64,000 bases of DNA from Streptomyces sp. NBC_01445 (GTDB lineage: Bacteria > Actinomycetota > Actinomycetes > Streptomycetales > Streptomycetaceae): positions 5,456,001 to 5,520,000 of the forward strand of contig NZ_CP109485.1 in NCBI RefSeq assembly GCF_035918235.1, written 5' to 3'. The notes below the pieces were generated by a model that was not told the origin of the DNA, ran no database searches, and worked only from the letters and a program-made list of their open reading frames with translations. The stretch's first letter is position 1, and every line of letters starts with the position of its first letter. The position numbers and the translations under genes are program-made. Of this stretch, positions 15,838 to 23,817 are shown one piece after another.

Positions 15838-16308
15838 TTACTCGCTCGGGGCGAGATGCGCCGGGAATCCGCCGGTCGCCACGGGTCCCCATCGCTGCGG
15901 TGTGATCCGGATGATGGACTTGCCCTGCTTGAGCATCGCGGCGCGGTATTCGTCCCAGTCCGGGTGTTCGCCCGAGATGTTGCGGAAGTACTCGACCAGC
16001 GGTTCCACCGACTCGGGCGGGTCGATGACCTCCGCGGTGCCGTCGATCTGGACCCACGGTCCGTTCCAGTCGTCACTCAGGATGACCACGCTCACCTGCG
16101 GATTCCGCTTGGCGTTACGGGTCTTGGCGCGTTCGGGATAGGTGGAGACGACGATCCGCCCGGAGTCGTCGACCCCGCAGGTCAGGGGGGAGGCCTGCGG
16201 GGTTCCGTCGGCGCGGGCGGTCAGCAGGAGCGCGCGGTGGCGCGGGCGGACGAAGTCGAGCAACTCGTCCAGGGAGACACGGGTGTTGGTCGCGATGCTG
16301 GGTGCCAT
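15838..16308 (-). CDS. PPOX-class (split-barrel) F420/flavin-dependent oxidoreductase
   Basis: The product has 156 residues, a complete pyridoxamine-5'-phosphate-oxidase-like split barrel: RALLLTARADGTPQASPLTC, IVVSTYPERAKTRNAKRNPQ, VSVVIL, WVQIDGTAEVIDPP, and the terminal IIRITPQRWGPVATGGFPAH. In actinobacteria this family uses F420 or flavins to reduce small molecules. The ATG at 16308 has AGGGTG before it; an in-frame GTG lies at 16317. The 3' end of the gene is duplicated downstream: codons up to HLA lie in copy B of a 96-bp repeat, and the final PSE-stop comes from the 86-base spacer. The tail of the protein was therefore changed by the duplication. Confidence 0.9.
   Translation of the reverse strand: MAPSIATNTRVSLDELLDFVRPRHRALLLTARADGTPQASPLTCGVDDSGRIVVSTYPERAKTRNAKRNPQVSVVILSDDWNGPWVQIDGTAEVIDPPESVEPLVEYFRNISGEHPDWDEYRAAMLKQGKSIIRITPQRWGPVATGGFPAHLAPSE
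15851..15946. repeat. 96-bp direct repeat, copy B (inside the PPOX gene)
   Basis: It is identical over all 96 bases to 15669-15764, offset 182. It forms the 3' part of the PPOX gene. Sequence identity ends abruptly on both sides (G/C at the left, T/G at the right). Confidence 0.95.
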
Positions 16309-16345
16309 GTCCAGCACCCTACGACGTGAACCGCGCTCGAACCGC

Positions 16346-17164
16346 TCATACCTGCGGCAGCGAGTCCCCCTGCACTGCCTGGATGTCCAGCTCCACCTTC
16401 AGCGTCGTGCCGATCGCGGAGATGCCCGCCTGGACGACCTGGTTGTAGTTCATCGCGAAGTCCTCGCGCTTCAGCTCGGTCGTCGCCCGGAACGCCGCCC
16501 GGGTGCCGCCCCACGGGTCCGCCCCCGTGCCGAGGTAGCTGAGGTTCAGGTCCACAGGCCGTACGACACCGTGCAGCGTCAGCTCACCGTGCACCGTCCA
16601 GCGGTCGGACCCGGCCGGCTCCAGGCCGGTCGAGCGGAACGTGATCTCCGGGAACGTCTCGACGTCCAGGAAGTCGGGCGTCTTCAGGTGCCCGTCCCGC
16701 ATGCCGTTGCCCGTGTCGATGGAGGACGCCTTGATGACCGCCTCCACCCGCGACTTCTCCACGTCCTGGGCGATCTCGATGCGCCCGCCGAACTCCGTGA
16801 ACCGGCCGTGCACGCTCGAAATGCCGAGGTGCTGCGCGACCGCGCCCACGGAGGAGTGCACCGGGTCGATCGTCCACGGCCCGGGCGGCGGCAGTTCGGC
16901 GCCACCCTGCCGGGCGAGGACCACCGTGCCGACGTCGGCACGGCCGCTCGCCGTCACCATCGCCGTGGACGCCGTCGGCGCGTAACCGACCGCCGTCACG
17001 ATCACCACGTACGGGCCCGGGGTCAGGGTCACCGCGTCGTGCACGGCCCCCTCGTCGTCGGCCTCGGCCCGCAGCACCTGCGCACCCGTCATGTCGGTCA
17101 CCGTCACGACGGCGTGCGGCAGAGCCCATCCGTCCCTGGTACGGATCCGCGCGCTCAGTCCCAT
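16346..17164 (-). CDS. YceI-family protein with N-terminal carboxypeptidase-regulatory-like domain
   Basis: The product has 272 residues from the ATG at 17164 (binding site GGGAG). Residues 1 to about 95 form a beta-sandwich of the carboxypeptidase regulatory-like type (DGWALPHAVVTVTDMTGAQV...VTLTPGPYVVIVTAVGYAP). Residues 105-272 are a YceI domain (PGPWTIDPVHSSVGAVAQHL...GRFTEFGGRIEI...TPDFLDVETFPEITFRSTG), a lipocalin-like barrel that binds polyisoprenoids in other bacteria. There is no signal peptide, which is usual for actinobacterial members. The same kind of beta-sandwich forms the tail of the MFS protein encoded 234 bases upstream, so the two may be linked in function. Confidence 0.9.
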   Translation of the reverse strand: MGLSARIRTRDGWALPHAVVTVTDMTGAQVLRAEADDEGAVHDAVTLTPGPYVVIVTAVGYAPTASTAMVTASGRADVGTVVLARQGGAELPPPGPWTIDPVHSSVGAVAQHLGISSVHGRFTEFGGRIEIAQDVEKSRVEAVIKASSIDTGNGMRDGHLKTPDFLDVETFPEITFRSTGLEPAGSDRWTVHGELTLHGVVRPVDLNLSYLGTGADPWGGTRAAFRATTELKREDFAMNYNQVVQAGISAIGTTLKVELDIQAVQGDSLPQV

Positions 17165-17277
17165 GCTTCTCCCTTGCGCCGGAAAACCGGCGCCGCTCTC
17201 GCGGGCGTGGTCGCCCGCCGCTGGGGTCCTCGAATTGATGGCCGAGGCCCCTTTGGTCGATGGCCCGTAAACGGGCC

Positions 17278-17344
17278 GGACCCCGGTCCGGTGGCGGCCG
17301 GCCGTCCCCTGCCGTAGTGCCGCCACCGGTTCCGGGGTCCTTTT
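17278..17344. terminator. Long hairpin between the MFS and YceI genes
   Basis: GGACCCCGG (17278-17286) pairs with CCGGGGTCC (17332-17340), and inside it CCGGTGGCGG (17288-17297) pairs with CCGCCACCGG (17320-17329). TTTT follows on the plus strand. Its position after the minus-strand MFS gene suggests it ends or attenuates the marR-MFS transcript before YceI. Confidence 0.55.
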
Positions 17345-17398
17345 CCCACTACCGGGCCGGGGCGCGTCTCCGCTCGAAGCGCGCCCCGCCCGGGGTCG

Positions 17399-19936
17399 TC
17401 ACTCGCCGGGGTGGGCGAGCTCGATGTCGTGGCCCTCGGCGCCGCCGCCGTTGACCGTCAGGCCGGTGGCCACCGGCGGGTAGCCGGTCGCGATGACCGT
17501 GTACTCGCCGCTGTCCAGGTCGGTGAAGGCGTACGCGCCGTCGTGACCGGTCGTCGCCGTGGCGACCACGTTGCCCGCCGCGTCGACGAGCGTGACCCGC
17601 GCGTCGTTCAGCGCACCGCCCGCGGCCCGGACCACACCGGCGACCTGCGCACCGGAGTGCAGCTCGATCTCGACCCGGGTGACCCCGGTGCCGCCGACCT
17701 CGACGGGCAGCGCGAGCGGACGGTGGCCCGCCGCGTTGACCGCAACGGTCACGGCGCCCGGGACCAGCTCGGCGAAGGTGAACTCGCCCTGCTCGCCGGA
17801 GAGTCCGGTGGCCAGGACGTCACCGCGGACGTCGGTCACGATGACCATGGCGCCGGGGACCGGCAGCTTGCTGTCCACGGACTTCACGACGCCGCTCAGG
17901 CCGCTGGTGCCGCTGAGCAGGATGTCGTACGCGACCGGCTCCTCGCCGACGACGACTGTGGAGGCCTGCGGCTGGTAGCCGTCGGCCGAGGCAATCAGGA
18001 CGTACGAACCGGCGCCGGGGGCGTCGAGGCCGTAGGCGCCGTCGCCCTGGGAGACCGCGCGGCCCAGCTGGCGTCCGCCGAGCGAGATCAGCGTGACCGC
18101 CGCCCGCGGGACCGGGGCGCTCTCGGAGCCGCGGACGAAGCCGCGGACCGGGGTGCCGCCACCGGTGGACGCCGTCGCCGGGACACTGCCCGCCGTCGTG
18201 GCGACCGCCTGAAGGCGCTGGGTCGAGCCGTCCGAGGAGGGCGCGGAGACCGCGGCCGCCATGGCCGGAACGAGCTCCTCCGTCTCGGCAGCACCGGCAA
18301 CCGCGGCCACAGGCGCTTCAGACTCGGACTCGGCGGCCGGAACAGCCTGGGAGTTCGAGGTACGCAGGGGAATCTCCTTGATGAACAGCGTGGCGATGAG
18401 CGCGAGCAGCGCGATCGGGGCGGCGATCAGGAACACGTCCGCGATGCCGTGCCCGTACGAGCTCTCCATGATCGTGCGCAGCGGCGCGGGGAGCTTGTCG
18501 AGGTCGGGGATGGCGCCGCCGCCGGTGCCGCCGTGGCCCAGGGCAGCGCCCTTGGGGCCGAGGTCGGTGAGGCCGTCCTTGACGTAGTGCGTGATGCGCG
18601 TGGCCATGATCGAACCGAGCGCCGAGACGCCCATCGCGCCACCGAGGGAGCGGAAGAAGGTGACCGTGGAGCTGGCCGAACCGATGTCCTCGGGAGCGAC
18701 CTGGTTCTGGGTGCAGAGCACGAGGTTCTGCATCATCATGCCGATGCCGAGACCCATGAGCGCCATGAAGATCGCGACGTGCCAGTACTGGGTGTCGTAG
18801 CGGATCGTGCCGAGCAGTCCGAGGCCCGCCGTGATGAGCACGCCGCCGGAGACCAGCCACGCCTTCCACTTGCCGGTCTTGGTGATGACCTGGCCCGCGA
18901 CGGTCGACGAGATGAACAGGCCGCCGATCATCGGGATCGTCATGACACCGGACATCGTCGGCGACTTGCCGCGCGCCAGCTGGAAGTACTGCGAGAAGAA
19001 CACGGTGCCCGTGAACATCGCGACACCCACGAAGAGCGAGGCGATCGAGGCGAGCGTGATGGTGCGGTTGCGGAAGAGCCGCAGCGGGATGATCGGCTCC
19101 GCGGCCTTGGTCTCCACGAAGATGAAGATCAGCGCGAGGACGACAGCGCCGCCCACCATCGCGCCGGTCTGCCACGACAGCCAGTCGTACTTGTCGTCGG
19201 CGAAGGTCACCCACAGGAGCAGGGTGCAGACCGCGGCGGTGATGAAGAAGGCACCGGCCCAGTCGACCTTGACGTTGTCCCGCTTGACCACGGGGAGCTT
19301 GAGCGTCTTCTGCAGAACGATAAGCGCGATGATCGCGAACGGCACACCGACGTAGAAGCACCAGCGCCAGCCGAGCCACGAGGTGTCGGTGATGACGCCG
19401 CCGAGCAGCGGGCCGCCGACGGTGGCGACGGCGAAGGTCGCACCGAGGTAGCCGGAGTAACGGCCCCGCTCACGCGGGGAGATCATCGCGGCCATGACGA
19501 TCTGCGCGAGGGCGGACAGACCGCCGACGCCGATGCCCTGCACCACGCGGCAGGCGATCAGCATGGTCGGGCTCTGCGAGAGGCCGGCCACGACCGAGCC
19601 GCCCACGTAGACGATCAGGGCTATCTGTACGAGCGCCTTCTTGCTGAAGATGTCGGCGAGCTTCCCCCACAGGGGCGTCGTCGCGGTCATCGCGAGCAGC
19701 GAGGCGGTGACGACCCAGGTGTAGGCGGACTGGCCGCCGCCCAGGTCGCCGACGATCTCGGGAAGCGCGTTGGTGACGATCGTCGACGACAGGATCGCGA
19801 CGAACATGCCGAGCAGCAGCCCGGACAGCGCCTCCATGATCTGCTTGTGCGTCATCGGAGTGCCGCTGCCGGGGGCGGCTGCGCCTCCATGCTTGGCGTG
19901 GCTGCCCCGCACACCTGCTGGTGTGGTTGTTGCCAT
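17399..19936 (-). CDS. MFS drug-efflux transporter with three C-terminal carboxypeptidase-regulatory-like repeats
   Basis: The product has 845 residues. Residues 30 to about 530 are a 14-helix EmrB/QacA-type exporter (AILSSTIVTNALPEIVGDLG, motif A GKLADIFSKKALVQ, motif C GATFAVATVGGPLLGGVI). After an Ala/Ser-rich linker come three tandem beta-sandwich repeats at about 605-685, 686-765 and 766-845. Each shows the pattern G-x-V...P-x-x-x-A-x-V-x-x-x-D...G-x-Y/F-x-F...Y-x-V-x-A-x-G-Y. A typical family member would stop near residue 540. The gene follows marR by 13 bases; its start has AAAGGA before ATG. It exports an unknown drug under MarR control. Confidence 0.93.
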   Translation of the reverse strand: MATTTPAGVRGSHAKHGGAAAPGSGTPMTHKQIMEALSGLLLGMFVAILSSTIVTNALPEIVGDLGGGQSAYTWVVTASLLAMTATTPLWGKLADIFSKKALVQIALIVYVGGSVVAGLSQSPTMLIACRVVQGIGVGGLSALAQIVMAAMISPRERGRYSGYLGATFAVATVGGPLLGGVITDTSWLGWRWCFYVGVPFAIIALIVLQKTLKLPVVKRDNVKVDWAGAFFITAAVCTLLLWVTFADDKYDWLSWQTGAMVGGAVVLALIFIFVETKAAEPIIPLRLFRNRTITLASIASLFVGVAMFTGTVFFSQYFQLARGKSPTMSGVMTIPMIGGLFISSTVAGQVITKTGKWKAWLVSGGVLITAGLGLLGTIRYDTQYWHVAIFMALMGLGIGMMMQNLVLCTQNQVAPEDIGSASSTVTFFRSLGGAMGVSALGSIMATRITHYVKDGLTDLGPKGAALGHGGTGGGAIPDLDKLPAPLRTIMESSYGHGIADVFLIAAPIALLALIATLFIKEIPLRTSNSQAVPAAESESEAPVAAVAGAAETEELVPAMAAAVSAPSSDGSTQRLQAVATTAGSVPATASTGGGTPVRGFVRGSESAPVPRAAVTLISLGGRQLGRAVSQGDGAYGLDAPGAGSYVLIASADGYQPQASTVVVGEEPVAYDILLSGTSGLSGVVKSVDSKLPVPGAMVIVTDVRGDVLATGLSGEQGEFTFAELVPGAVTVAVNAAGHRPLALPVEVGGTGVTRVEIELHSGAQVAGVVRAAGGALNDARVTLVDAAGNVVATATTGHDGAYAFTDLDSGEYTVIATGYPPVATGLTVNGGGAEGHDIELAHPGE

Positions 19937-19949
19937 GGGGTTCCTTTAC

Positions 19950-20444
19950 TTACGCGGGTGTACGGGTGGTCTCTTCGGTGGCATCCGGAAGTGCCTGCGC
20001 GAGTCGCGGCGTGTATCGGCAGTCGCCGAAGCTGTCGCGGAGCCGGCTCATCATCGCGATCAGCTGCCCGACCTCGTCGTCGGACCAGTCGCTCAACCGG
20101 TAGGCGAGCAGTTCGGTCGAACGCTCGGAGAGCAGCTCGATCTGCTTCACGCCCTGGTCGGTGAGGCTGAGGATGCGGGAGCGCTTGTCGGCGGGGTCGG
20201 GCGACCGGTCGATCCAGCCGCGTTCGGCGACGTGCGCCACGTGGCGGCTGGTCACGGACATGTCTACGGCGAGCAGTTCCGCCAGGCGGCTCATCCGCAT
20301 CTCGCCGTACTGGCCGAGAAGCATGAGGACCGCGGCCGAACCGGCCGGACAGTCGTGCGGCAGGGACCGCGCGAGGTCTCGTTTGACGGCACCGAAGGCA
20401 CTGAACTGTCGGGCGAGCTGTTCGTACTGACTCTGCTCGGCCAC
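19950..20444 (-). CDS. MarR-family transcriptional regulator
   Basis: The product has 164 residues with the winged helix EMRMSRLAELLAVDMSVTSRH and the wing DPADKRSRILSLTDQG, which is the MarR signature. GTG at 20444 follows AGGAGG with ideal spacing. It is the first gene of a marR-MFS operon (gap 13 bases), and two identical-pattern palindromes lie in its promoter, so it should repress itself and the exporter. Release by phenolic or other lipophilic ligands is the family norm; the ligand here is unknown. Confidence 0.93.
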   Translation of the reverse strand: MAEQSQYEQLARQFSAFGAVKRDLARSLPHDCPAGSAAVLMLLGQYGEMRMSRLAELLAVDMSVTSRHVAHVAERGWIDRSPDPADKRSRILSLTDQGVKQIELLSERSTELLAYRLSDWSDDEVGQLIAMMSRLRDSFGDCRYTPRLAQALPDATEETTRTPA

Positions 20445-20460
20445 GGCACCTCCTACGTTC

Positions 20461-20503
20461 GTTGCTTAGGGCAACCATAGAGACAGTTGGTTGCCGCAGG
20501 CAA
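20461..20503 (-). promoter_or_regulatory. marR promoter with twin TTGC-N5-GCAA operators
   Basis: On the minus strand TTGCCT (20498-20503) and TATGGT (20474-20479) form a promoter with an 18-base spacer. Two palindromes of the same form, GTTGCTTAGGGCAAC (20461-20475) and TTGCCGCAGGCAA (20491-20503), lie over the -10/+1 region and the -35 box. Their centres are 29 bases apart. This is a typical arrangement for MarR autorepression. Confidence 0.65.
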
Positions 20504-20618
20504 ACGAAAAGGGGTGTACAAGCCTAAAAACCCGGTAAAGGGGAGGGGTTGCACATGTAAAGTCGCAGCTCAGCATGGGTGTGGCGTCGCCCGCACGTAT
20601 TCGCTAGGGTCCTTCCCC

Positions 20619-20828
20619 ATGGCACACAACCCCCAGGGCCCGGCCCCCGAAGGCAACTACGACCCCGCGGGGAGCACCCAGATGTTCCGCGCCTTCGTCG
20701 ACGAACCTGCCTCGCCGTCGCGCCAGCAGGCCGCCCCGGCGAAGTCGGGACCCGGCGCCGGTCTGATTCTCGGCATCGTGCTCGCCGTCGTCATCGTGGC
20801 CGGCGTGGCCTGGCTGGCCCTCAAGTAG
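20619..20828 (+). CDS. Small membrane protein of unknown function
   Basis: The product has 69 residues: a polar N-terminal part (MAHNPQGPAPEGNYDPAGST) and one C-terminal membrane helix (GLILGIVLAVVIVAGVAWLA). ATG at 20619 has no good binding site, but TAGGGT (20605-20610) lies 8 bases before it, as expected for a leaderless transcript. Such tail-anchored small proteins are common in Streptomyces. No function can be given. Confidence 0.75.
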   Translation: MAHNPQGPAPEGNYDPAGSTQMFRAFVDEPASPSRQQAAPAKSGPGAGLILGIVLAVVIVAGVAWLALK

Positions 20829-20856
20829 GTCATCGCGGCTCTCGCGCGAGAGCCGT

Positions 20857-21648
20857 TCACTTCCATTTGACGGAGACGTCCCGCGTCTCCACGTGCATGC
20901 CGAGCGGCACCCGCCAGGCGTCGACACACACCGTCCAGGTCTTCTTCTTCCGCTTCCCCGCGTCGATCGGCACGGGGAGGTCCTGGGTGGACTCGACGGT
21001 GGCCCAGTCGATGCCGAGGGCGCCGATGATGTGCGTCCCGAACGTCACCGTGCCCGAACGCACCGCGGTACCACCGGTGTTGACCATGTCCAGGGTCACG
21101 TCCTCGCACCACCGTTTGTCCGCGGCCTTGCGCTCCGGGTCCCCGACCTTCAGGGCGGCGGGCCCGCTCGGGGTGCCGGTGTCCGGGGCGGACGGCGTGG
21201 TCGTCGACCCGCCGCCGGGACTGCCGCCGCCGGAGCCGCCCGCGCCGGAGCCGCCGGTGGACGGCGACCCGGACTCGTCGGGCTCCGGCGCCTCGGACGC
21301 CCCGGAGCCACCGTCGGTACGTGCTTCGGCTCCGGCGCCCGTATCCCCTGAACTGCCGCTGCCACCGGGGGACTTGCCGCCGCCGCCTTCGGTACTGCCC
21401 GTCCCGGCCTCCGGCGGACCCGGCGGATCCGAGTCGGCCCCGTCCAGCGGCACCAGCTCCACATCACCGGTCGGCGCCACCGTGCGCCCCGACGTCCGCT
21501 CGGGCGTGGCACCGGCCGCGCCGACCGCCACATAACCGTCACCGCCGCCGGAACTCCCGCACGCCGCAAGGAGACCACCCAGGCAGACCACGGCCGCCGT
21601 CGCACCCGTCAGGGCGCCTCGGCGGCCGCGTATCGATGCTCGTCGCAT
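20857..21648 (-). CDS. Putative lipoprotein with long Gly/Ser/Pro/Thr-rich linker
   Basis: The product has 263 residues. The signal sequence ends in the lipobox LLAAC (Cys at about residue 30). Residues 70-165 are a disordered stretch of Gly, Ser, Pro, Thr and Asp that probably crosses the wall. The last 100 residues form a small soluble domain (RWCEDVTLDMVNTGGTAVRSGTVTFGTHIIGALGIDWATV...WTVCVDAWRVPLG) with two Cys that could form a disulfide. The pattern looks like an immunoglobulin-like or FxLYD-type domain, but I do not recognise a named family. Confidence 0.8.
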   Translation of the reverse strand: MRRASIRGRRGALTGATAAVVCLGGLLAACGSSGGGDGYVAVGAAGATPERTSGRTVAPTGDVELVPLDGADSDPPGPPEAGTGSTEGGGGKSPGGSGSSGDTGAGAEARTDGGSGASEAPEPDESGSPSTGGSGAGGSGGGSPGGGSTTTPSAPDTGTPSGPAALKVGDPERKAADKRWCEDVTLDMVNTGGTAVRSGTVTFGTHIIGALGIDWATVESTQDLPVPIDAGKRKKKTWTVCVDAWRVPLGMHVETRDVSVKWK

Positions 21649-21662
21649 CGCGCCAGTGTGTC

Positions 21663-21675
21663 TGACGGTCCGTCA
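21663..21675. promoter_or_regulatory. TGACGG-T-CCGTCA palindrome upstream of the lipoprotein gene
   Basis: This perfect 13-base palindrome ends 14 bases before the lipoprotein start codon (21648, minus strand) and overlaps the expected promoter. Similar TGACGG/CCGTCA palindromes are frequent before Streptomyces lipoprotein genes (memory). The binding protein, if any, is unknown. Confidence 0.4.
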
Positions 21676-21717
21676 ATTCGGAACCCTGCCAACGGCACCG
21701 GCGGCGCGCACGGTGCG

Positions 21718-22578
21718 TCAGTCGGCGATCAGGCCTTCCCTGAGCTGCGACAGCGTCCGCGTGAGCAGGCGTGACACGTGCATCTGCGAGATGCCGACCT
21801 CCTCGCCGATCTGCGACTGCGTCATGTTCGCGAAGAAGCGCAGCATGATGATGCGGCGCTCGCGCGGCTGGAGCTTGGCGAGCAGCGGCTTGAGCGACTC
21901 GCGGTACTCCACGCCCTCCAGGGCCGTGTCCTCGTAGCCGAGGCGGTCCGCGAGCGAGCCCTCGCCGCCGTCGTCCTCGGGCGCCGGGGAGTCGAGGGAG
22001 GAGGCGGTGTAGGCGTTGCCCACCGCGAGCCCGTCGACCACGTCGTCCTCGGAGACGCCGAGCACCGCGGCCAGCTCGGGCACGGTCGGCGAGCGGTCCA
22101 GCTTCTGGGCCAGCTCGTCGCTCGCCTTGGTCAGCGCGAGACGCAGTTCCTGGAGCCGGCGCGGCACGCGCACCGACCAGGACGTGTCACGGAAGAAGCG
22201 CTTGATCTCGCCGACGACGGTCGGCATCGCGAACGTCGGGAATTCCACGCCGCGTTCGCAGTCGAAGCGGTCGATCGCCTTGATCAGGCCGATCGTGCCG
22301 ACCTGGACGATGTCCTCCATCGGTTCGTTCCGGCTGCGGAAGCGGGCCGCGGCGTACCGGACCAGTGGGAGGTTCAGCTCGATGAGGGTGTCCCGTACGT
22401 AGCCACGCTCGGGGCTGTTCTCGTCGAGTGCGGCGAGCCGCAGGAAGAGGGAGCGGGACAGGGTGCGGGTGTCGATGGCTTCAGAAGCCCCGGATACAGG
22501 CGGGCTGTGAAGCGCGTCGGGCGCTGACGCGCTCTTGCTGAGCGTGAGCACCTTCGAGCTGCCCTGGACTGCGGACAT
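21718..22578 (-). CDS. sigN: SigB/SigF-family (group 3) RNA polymerase sigma factor, SigN-like
   Basis: The product has 286 residues. Region 2 is [20 protein letters not shown], then [18 protein letters not shown] and [19 protein letters not shown]; region 3 is VPRRLQELRLALTKASDELAQ; region 4 ends [20 protein letters not shown]. This is the stress and sporulation group related to Bacillus SigB/SigF. Its neighbour upstream is a second sigma factor with the same architecture. In S. coelicolor the corresponding pair is sigN next to sigF, which is the reason for the symbol (order and similarity from memory). Start ATG at 22578 follows GGGGGTGG. No anti-sigma factor gene is adjacent. Confidence 0.85.
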   Translation of the reverse strand: MSAVQGSSKVLTLSKSASAPDALHSPPVSGASEAIDTRTLSRSLFLRLAALDENSPERGYVRDTLIELNLPLVRYAAARFRSRNEPMEDIVQVGTIGLIKAIDRFDCERGVEFPTFAMPTVVGEIKRFFRDTSWSVRVPRRLQELRLALTKASDELAQKLDRSPTVPELAAVLGVSEDDVVDGLAVGNAYTASSLDSPAPEDDGGEGSLADRLGYEDTALEGVEYRESLKPLLAKLQPRERRIIMLRFFANMTQSQIGEEVGISQMHVSRLLTRTLSQLREGLIAD

Positions 22579-22648
22579 GCCACCCCCTTGAGGTCGCGGA
22601 CGGTCGCGGCGGGCGCTCCCGTCTGGAAGGAACGCAGCCTCCACCTGA

Positions 22649-22674
22649 ATACCGGAGGCGGGGCTGCGGCAAAC
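22649..22674 (-). promoter_or_regulatory. Putative SigB-type promoter of sigN
   Basis: On the minus strand GTTT (22671-22674) is followed after 16 bases by CGGTAT (22649-22654), close to the GNNT-N14-16-GGGTAY consensus of the SigB/SigH group of Streptomyces. It lies about 70 bases upstream of the sigN start, so the gene may be autoregulated or depend on a related sigma factor. Confidence 0.4.
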
Positions 22675-22824
22675 GCGGTTCCCGCAGAATGTCACATGTC
22701 GGCAACACGCTGTAGTGACATGTCGACATGGATGGGGTGAATCGGTGCAGGAAAAGGGGGGTGTGGCGGGGAACTGACGTATTTCGGCGGGGAAGTGCCG
22801 AGAAAGGCACTCCACTCGTTCCGG

Positions 22825-23679
22825 TTACGCTTCGATCCTGTTTGCGGATCGGAGCCGCGCGAAGCTTCTGGCCAGCAGTCTTGACACATGCATCTGAGAA
22901 ACGCCCAATTCCGCGCTGATCTGTGACTGCGTCAGATTGCTGTAATAGCGCAGCAGCAGGATCCGCTGCTCACGCTCGGGCAGCTGAACGAGCAGATGCC
23001 GTACGAGATCGCGGTGTTCGACGCCGTCGAGCTCCGGGTCCTCGTAGCCGAGCCGGTCGAGCAGGCCGGGCATCCCGTCGCCCTCCTGGGCCGCCTCCAG
23101 CGAGGTCGCGTGGTACGAGCGCCCCGCCTCGATGCAGGCGAGCACCTCGTCCTCGCCGATGCGCAGGCGCTCGGCGATCTCGGCGGTGGTGGGGGTGCGC
23201 CCGAACGCCGTGGTGAGGTCCTCGGTCGCGCCGGTCACCTGCACCCACAACTCGTGGAGCCGGCGCGGCACGTGGACCGTGCGGACGTTGTCGCGGAAGT
23301 AGCGCTTGATCTCGCCGACGACGGTCGGCATCGCGAACGTCGGGAACTGCACGCCGCGCTCGGGGTCGAAGCGGTCGATCGCGTTGATGAGCCCGATCGT
23401 GCCGACCTGGACGACGTCCTCCATCGGCTCGTTGCGGCTGCGGAAGCGGGCCGCCGCGTACCGCACGAGCGGGATGTTGGCCTCGATGAGGGCGGCGCGC
23501 ACCCTGGTGTGCTCGGGAGTCCCCGGCAGCAGGTCCTTGAGCTGGGCGAAGAGGACCTGGGTCAGCGCACGGGTGTCGGCGCCCCGGCTCTTCGCGGGCG
23601 GTGCTTGAGGCGCTGTACTGGCCGGCACGGTCAACGTCACCTCTGTCTCCGTCAGCTCGTCCATCAACTCATCCGTCAA
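22825..23679 (-). CDS. sigF: Sporulation-type RNA polymerase sigma factor SigF
   Basis: The product has 284 residues if read from 23679, close to the length I remember for Streptomyces SigF. Region 2 is [20 protein letters not shown], then [18 protein letters not shown] and [11 protein letters not shown]; region 3 is [19 protein letters not shown]; region 4 ends [20 protein letters not shown]. SigF is needed for late spore maturation in Streptomyces. The start is uncertain: an in-frame ATG lies at 23664, and a GTG at 23628 (VPASTAPQ) has the best ribosome binding site (GAGGTGA). It is read before sigN in the same direction, with 246 bases between them, so each probably has its own promoter. 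Confidence 0.88.
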   Translation of the reverse strand: MTDELMDELTETEVTLTVPASTAPQAPPAKSRGADTRALTQVLFAQLKDLLPGTPEHTRVRAALIEANIPLVRYAAARFRSRNEPMEDVVQVGTIGLINAIDRFDPERGVQFPTFAMPTVVGEIKRYFRDNVRTVHVPRRLHELWVQVTGATEDLTTAFGRTPTTAEIAERLRIGEDEVLACIEAGRSYHATSLEAAQEGDGMPGLLDRLGYEDPELDGVEHRDLVRHLLVQLPEREQRILLLRYYSNLTQSQISAELGVSQMHVSRLLARSFARLRSANRIEA

Positions 23680-23705
23680 AAGCGGTCATAGCATCACAAG
23701 ACAGG

Positions 23706-23718
23706 TGCACTGTGTGCA
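23706..23718. promoter_or_regulatory. TGCAC-TGT-GTGCA inverted repeat upstream of sigF
   Basis: This perfect 5-base inverted repeat with a 3-base centre lies 27 bases upstream of the longest sigF open frame. On the minus strand it overlaps TTGCAC, a possible -35 box. A developmental regulator could act here; none can be named from the sequence. Confidence 0.3.
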
Positions 23719-23771
23719 AGCACCGCATAACTACGTGTTGAAGGGCAAGTTGGGGCATAAAGGCACAGAAA

Positions 23772-23798
23772 GGCCCTTCACCGTTCCGGTGAAGGGCC
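23772..23798 (-). terminator. Terminator of the Dabb gene
   Basis: GGCCCTTCACCG (23772-23783) pairs perfectly with CGGTGAAGGGCC (23787-23798) around a 3-base loop. It lies 19 bases after the stop codon of the minus-strand Dabb gene. Confidence 0.85.
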
Positions 23799-23817
23799 GC
23801 TTCGTCGTGCGATTTGC

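Noticed and set aside
15765..15850. Spacer between the 96-bp repeats considered as an insertion sequence remnant
   Set aside because: It is only 86 bases, has no transposase fragment and no clear terminal inverted repeats or target duplication.
17411..20164. 917-codon plus-strand open frame
   Set aside because: It is antisense to the MFS and MarR genes. Its Arg/Asp/Gly-rich composition is typical of a GC-rich shadow frame.
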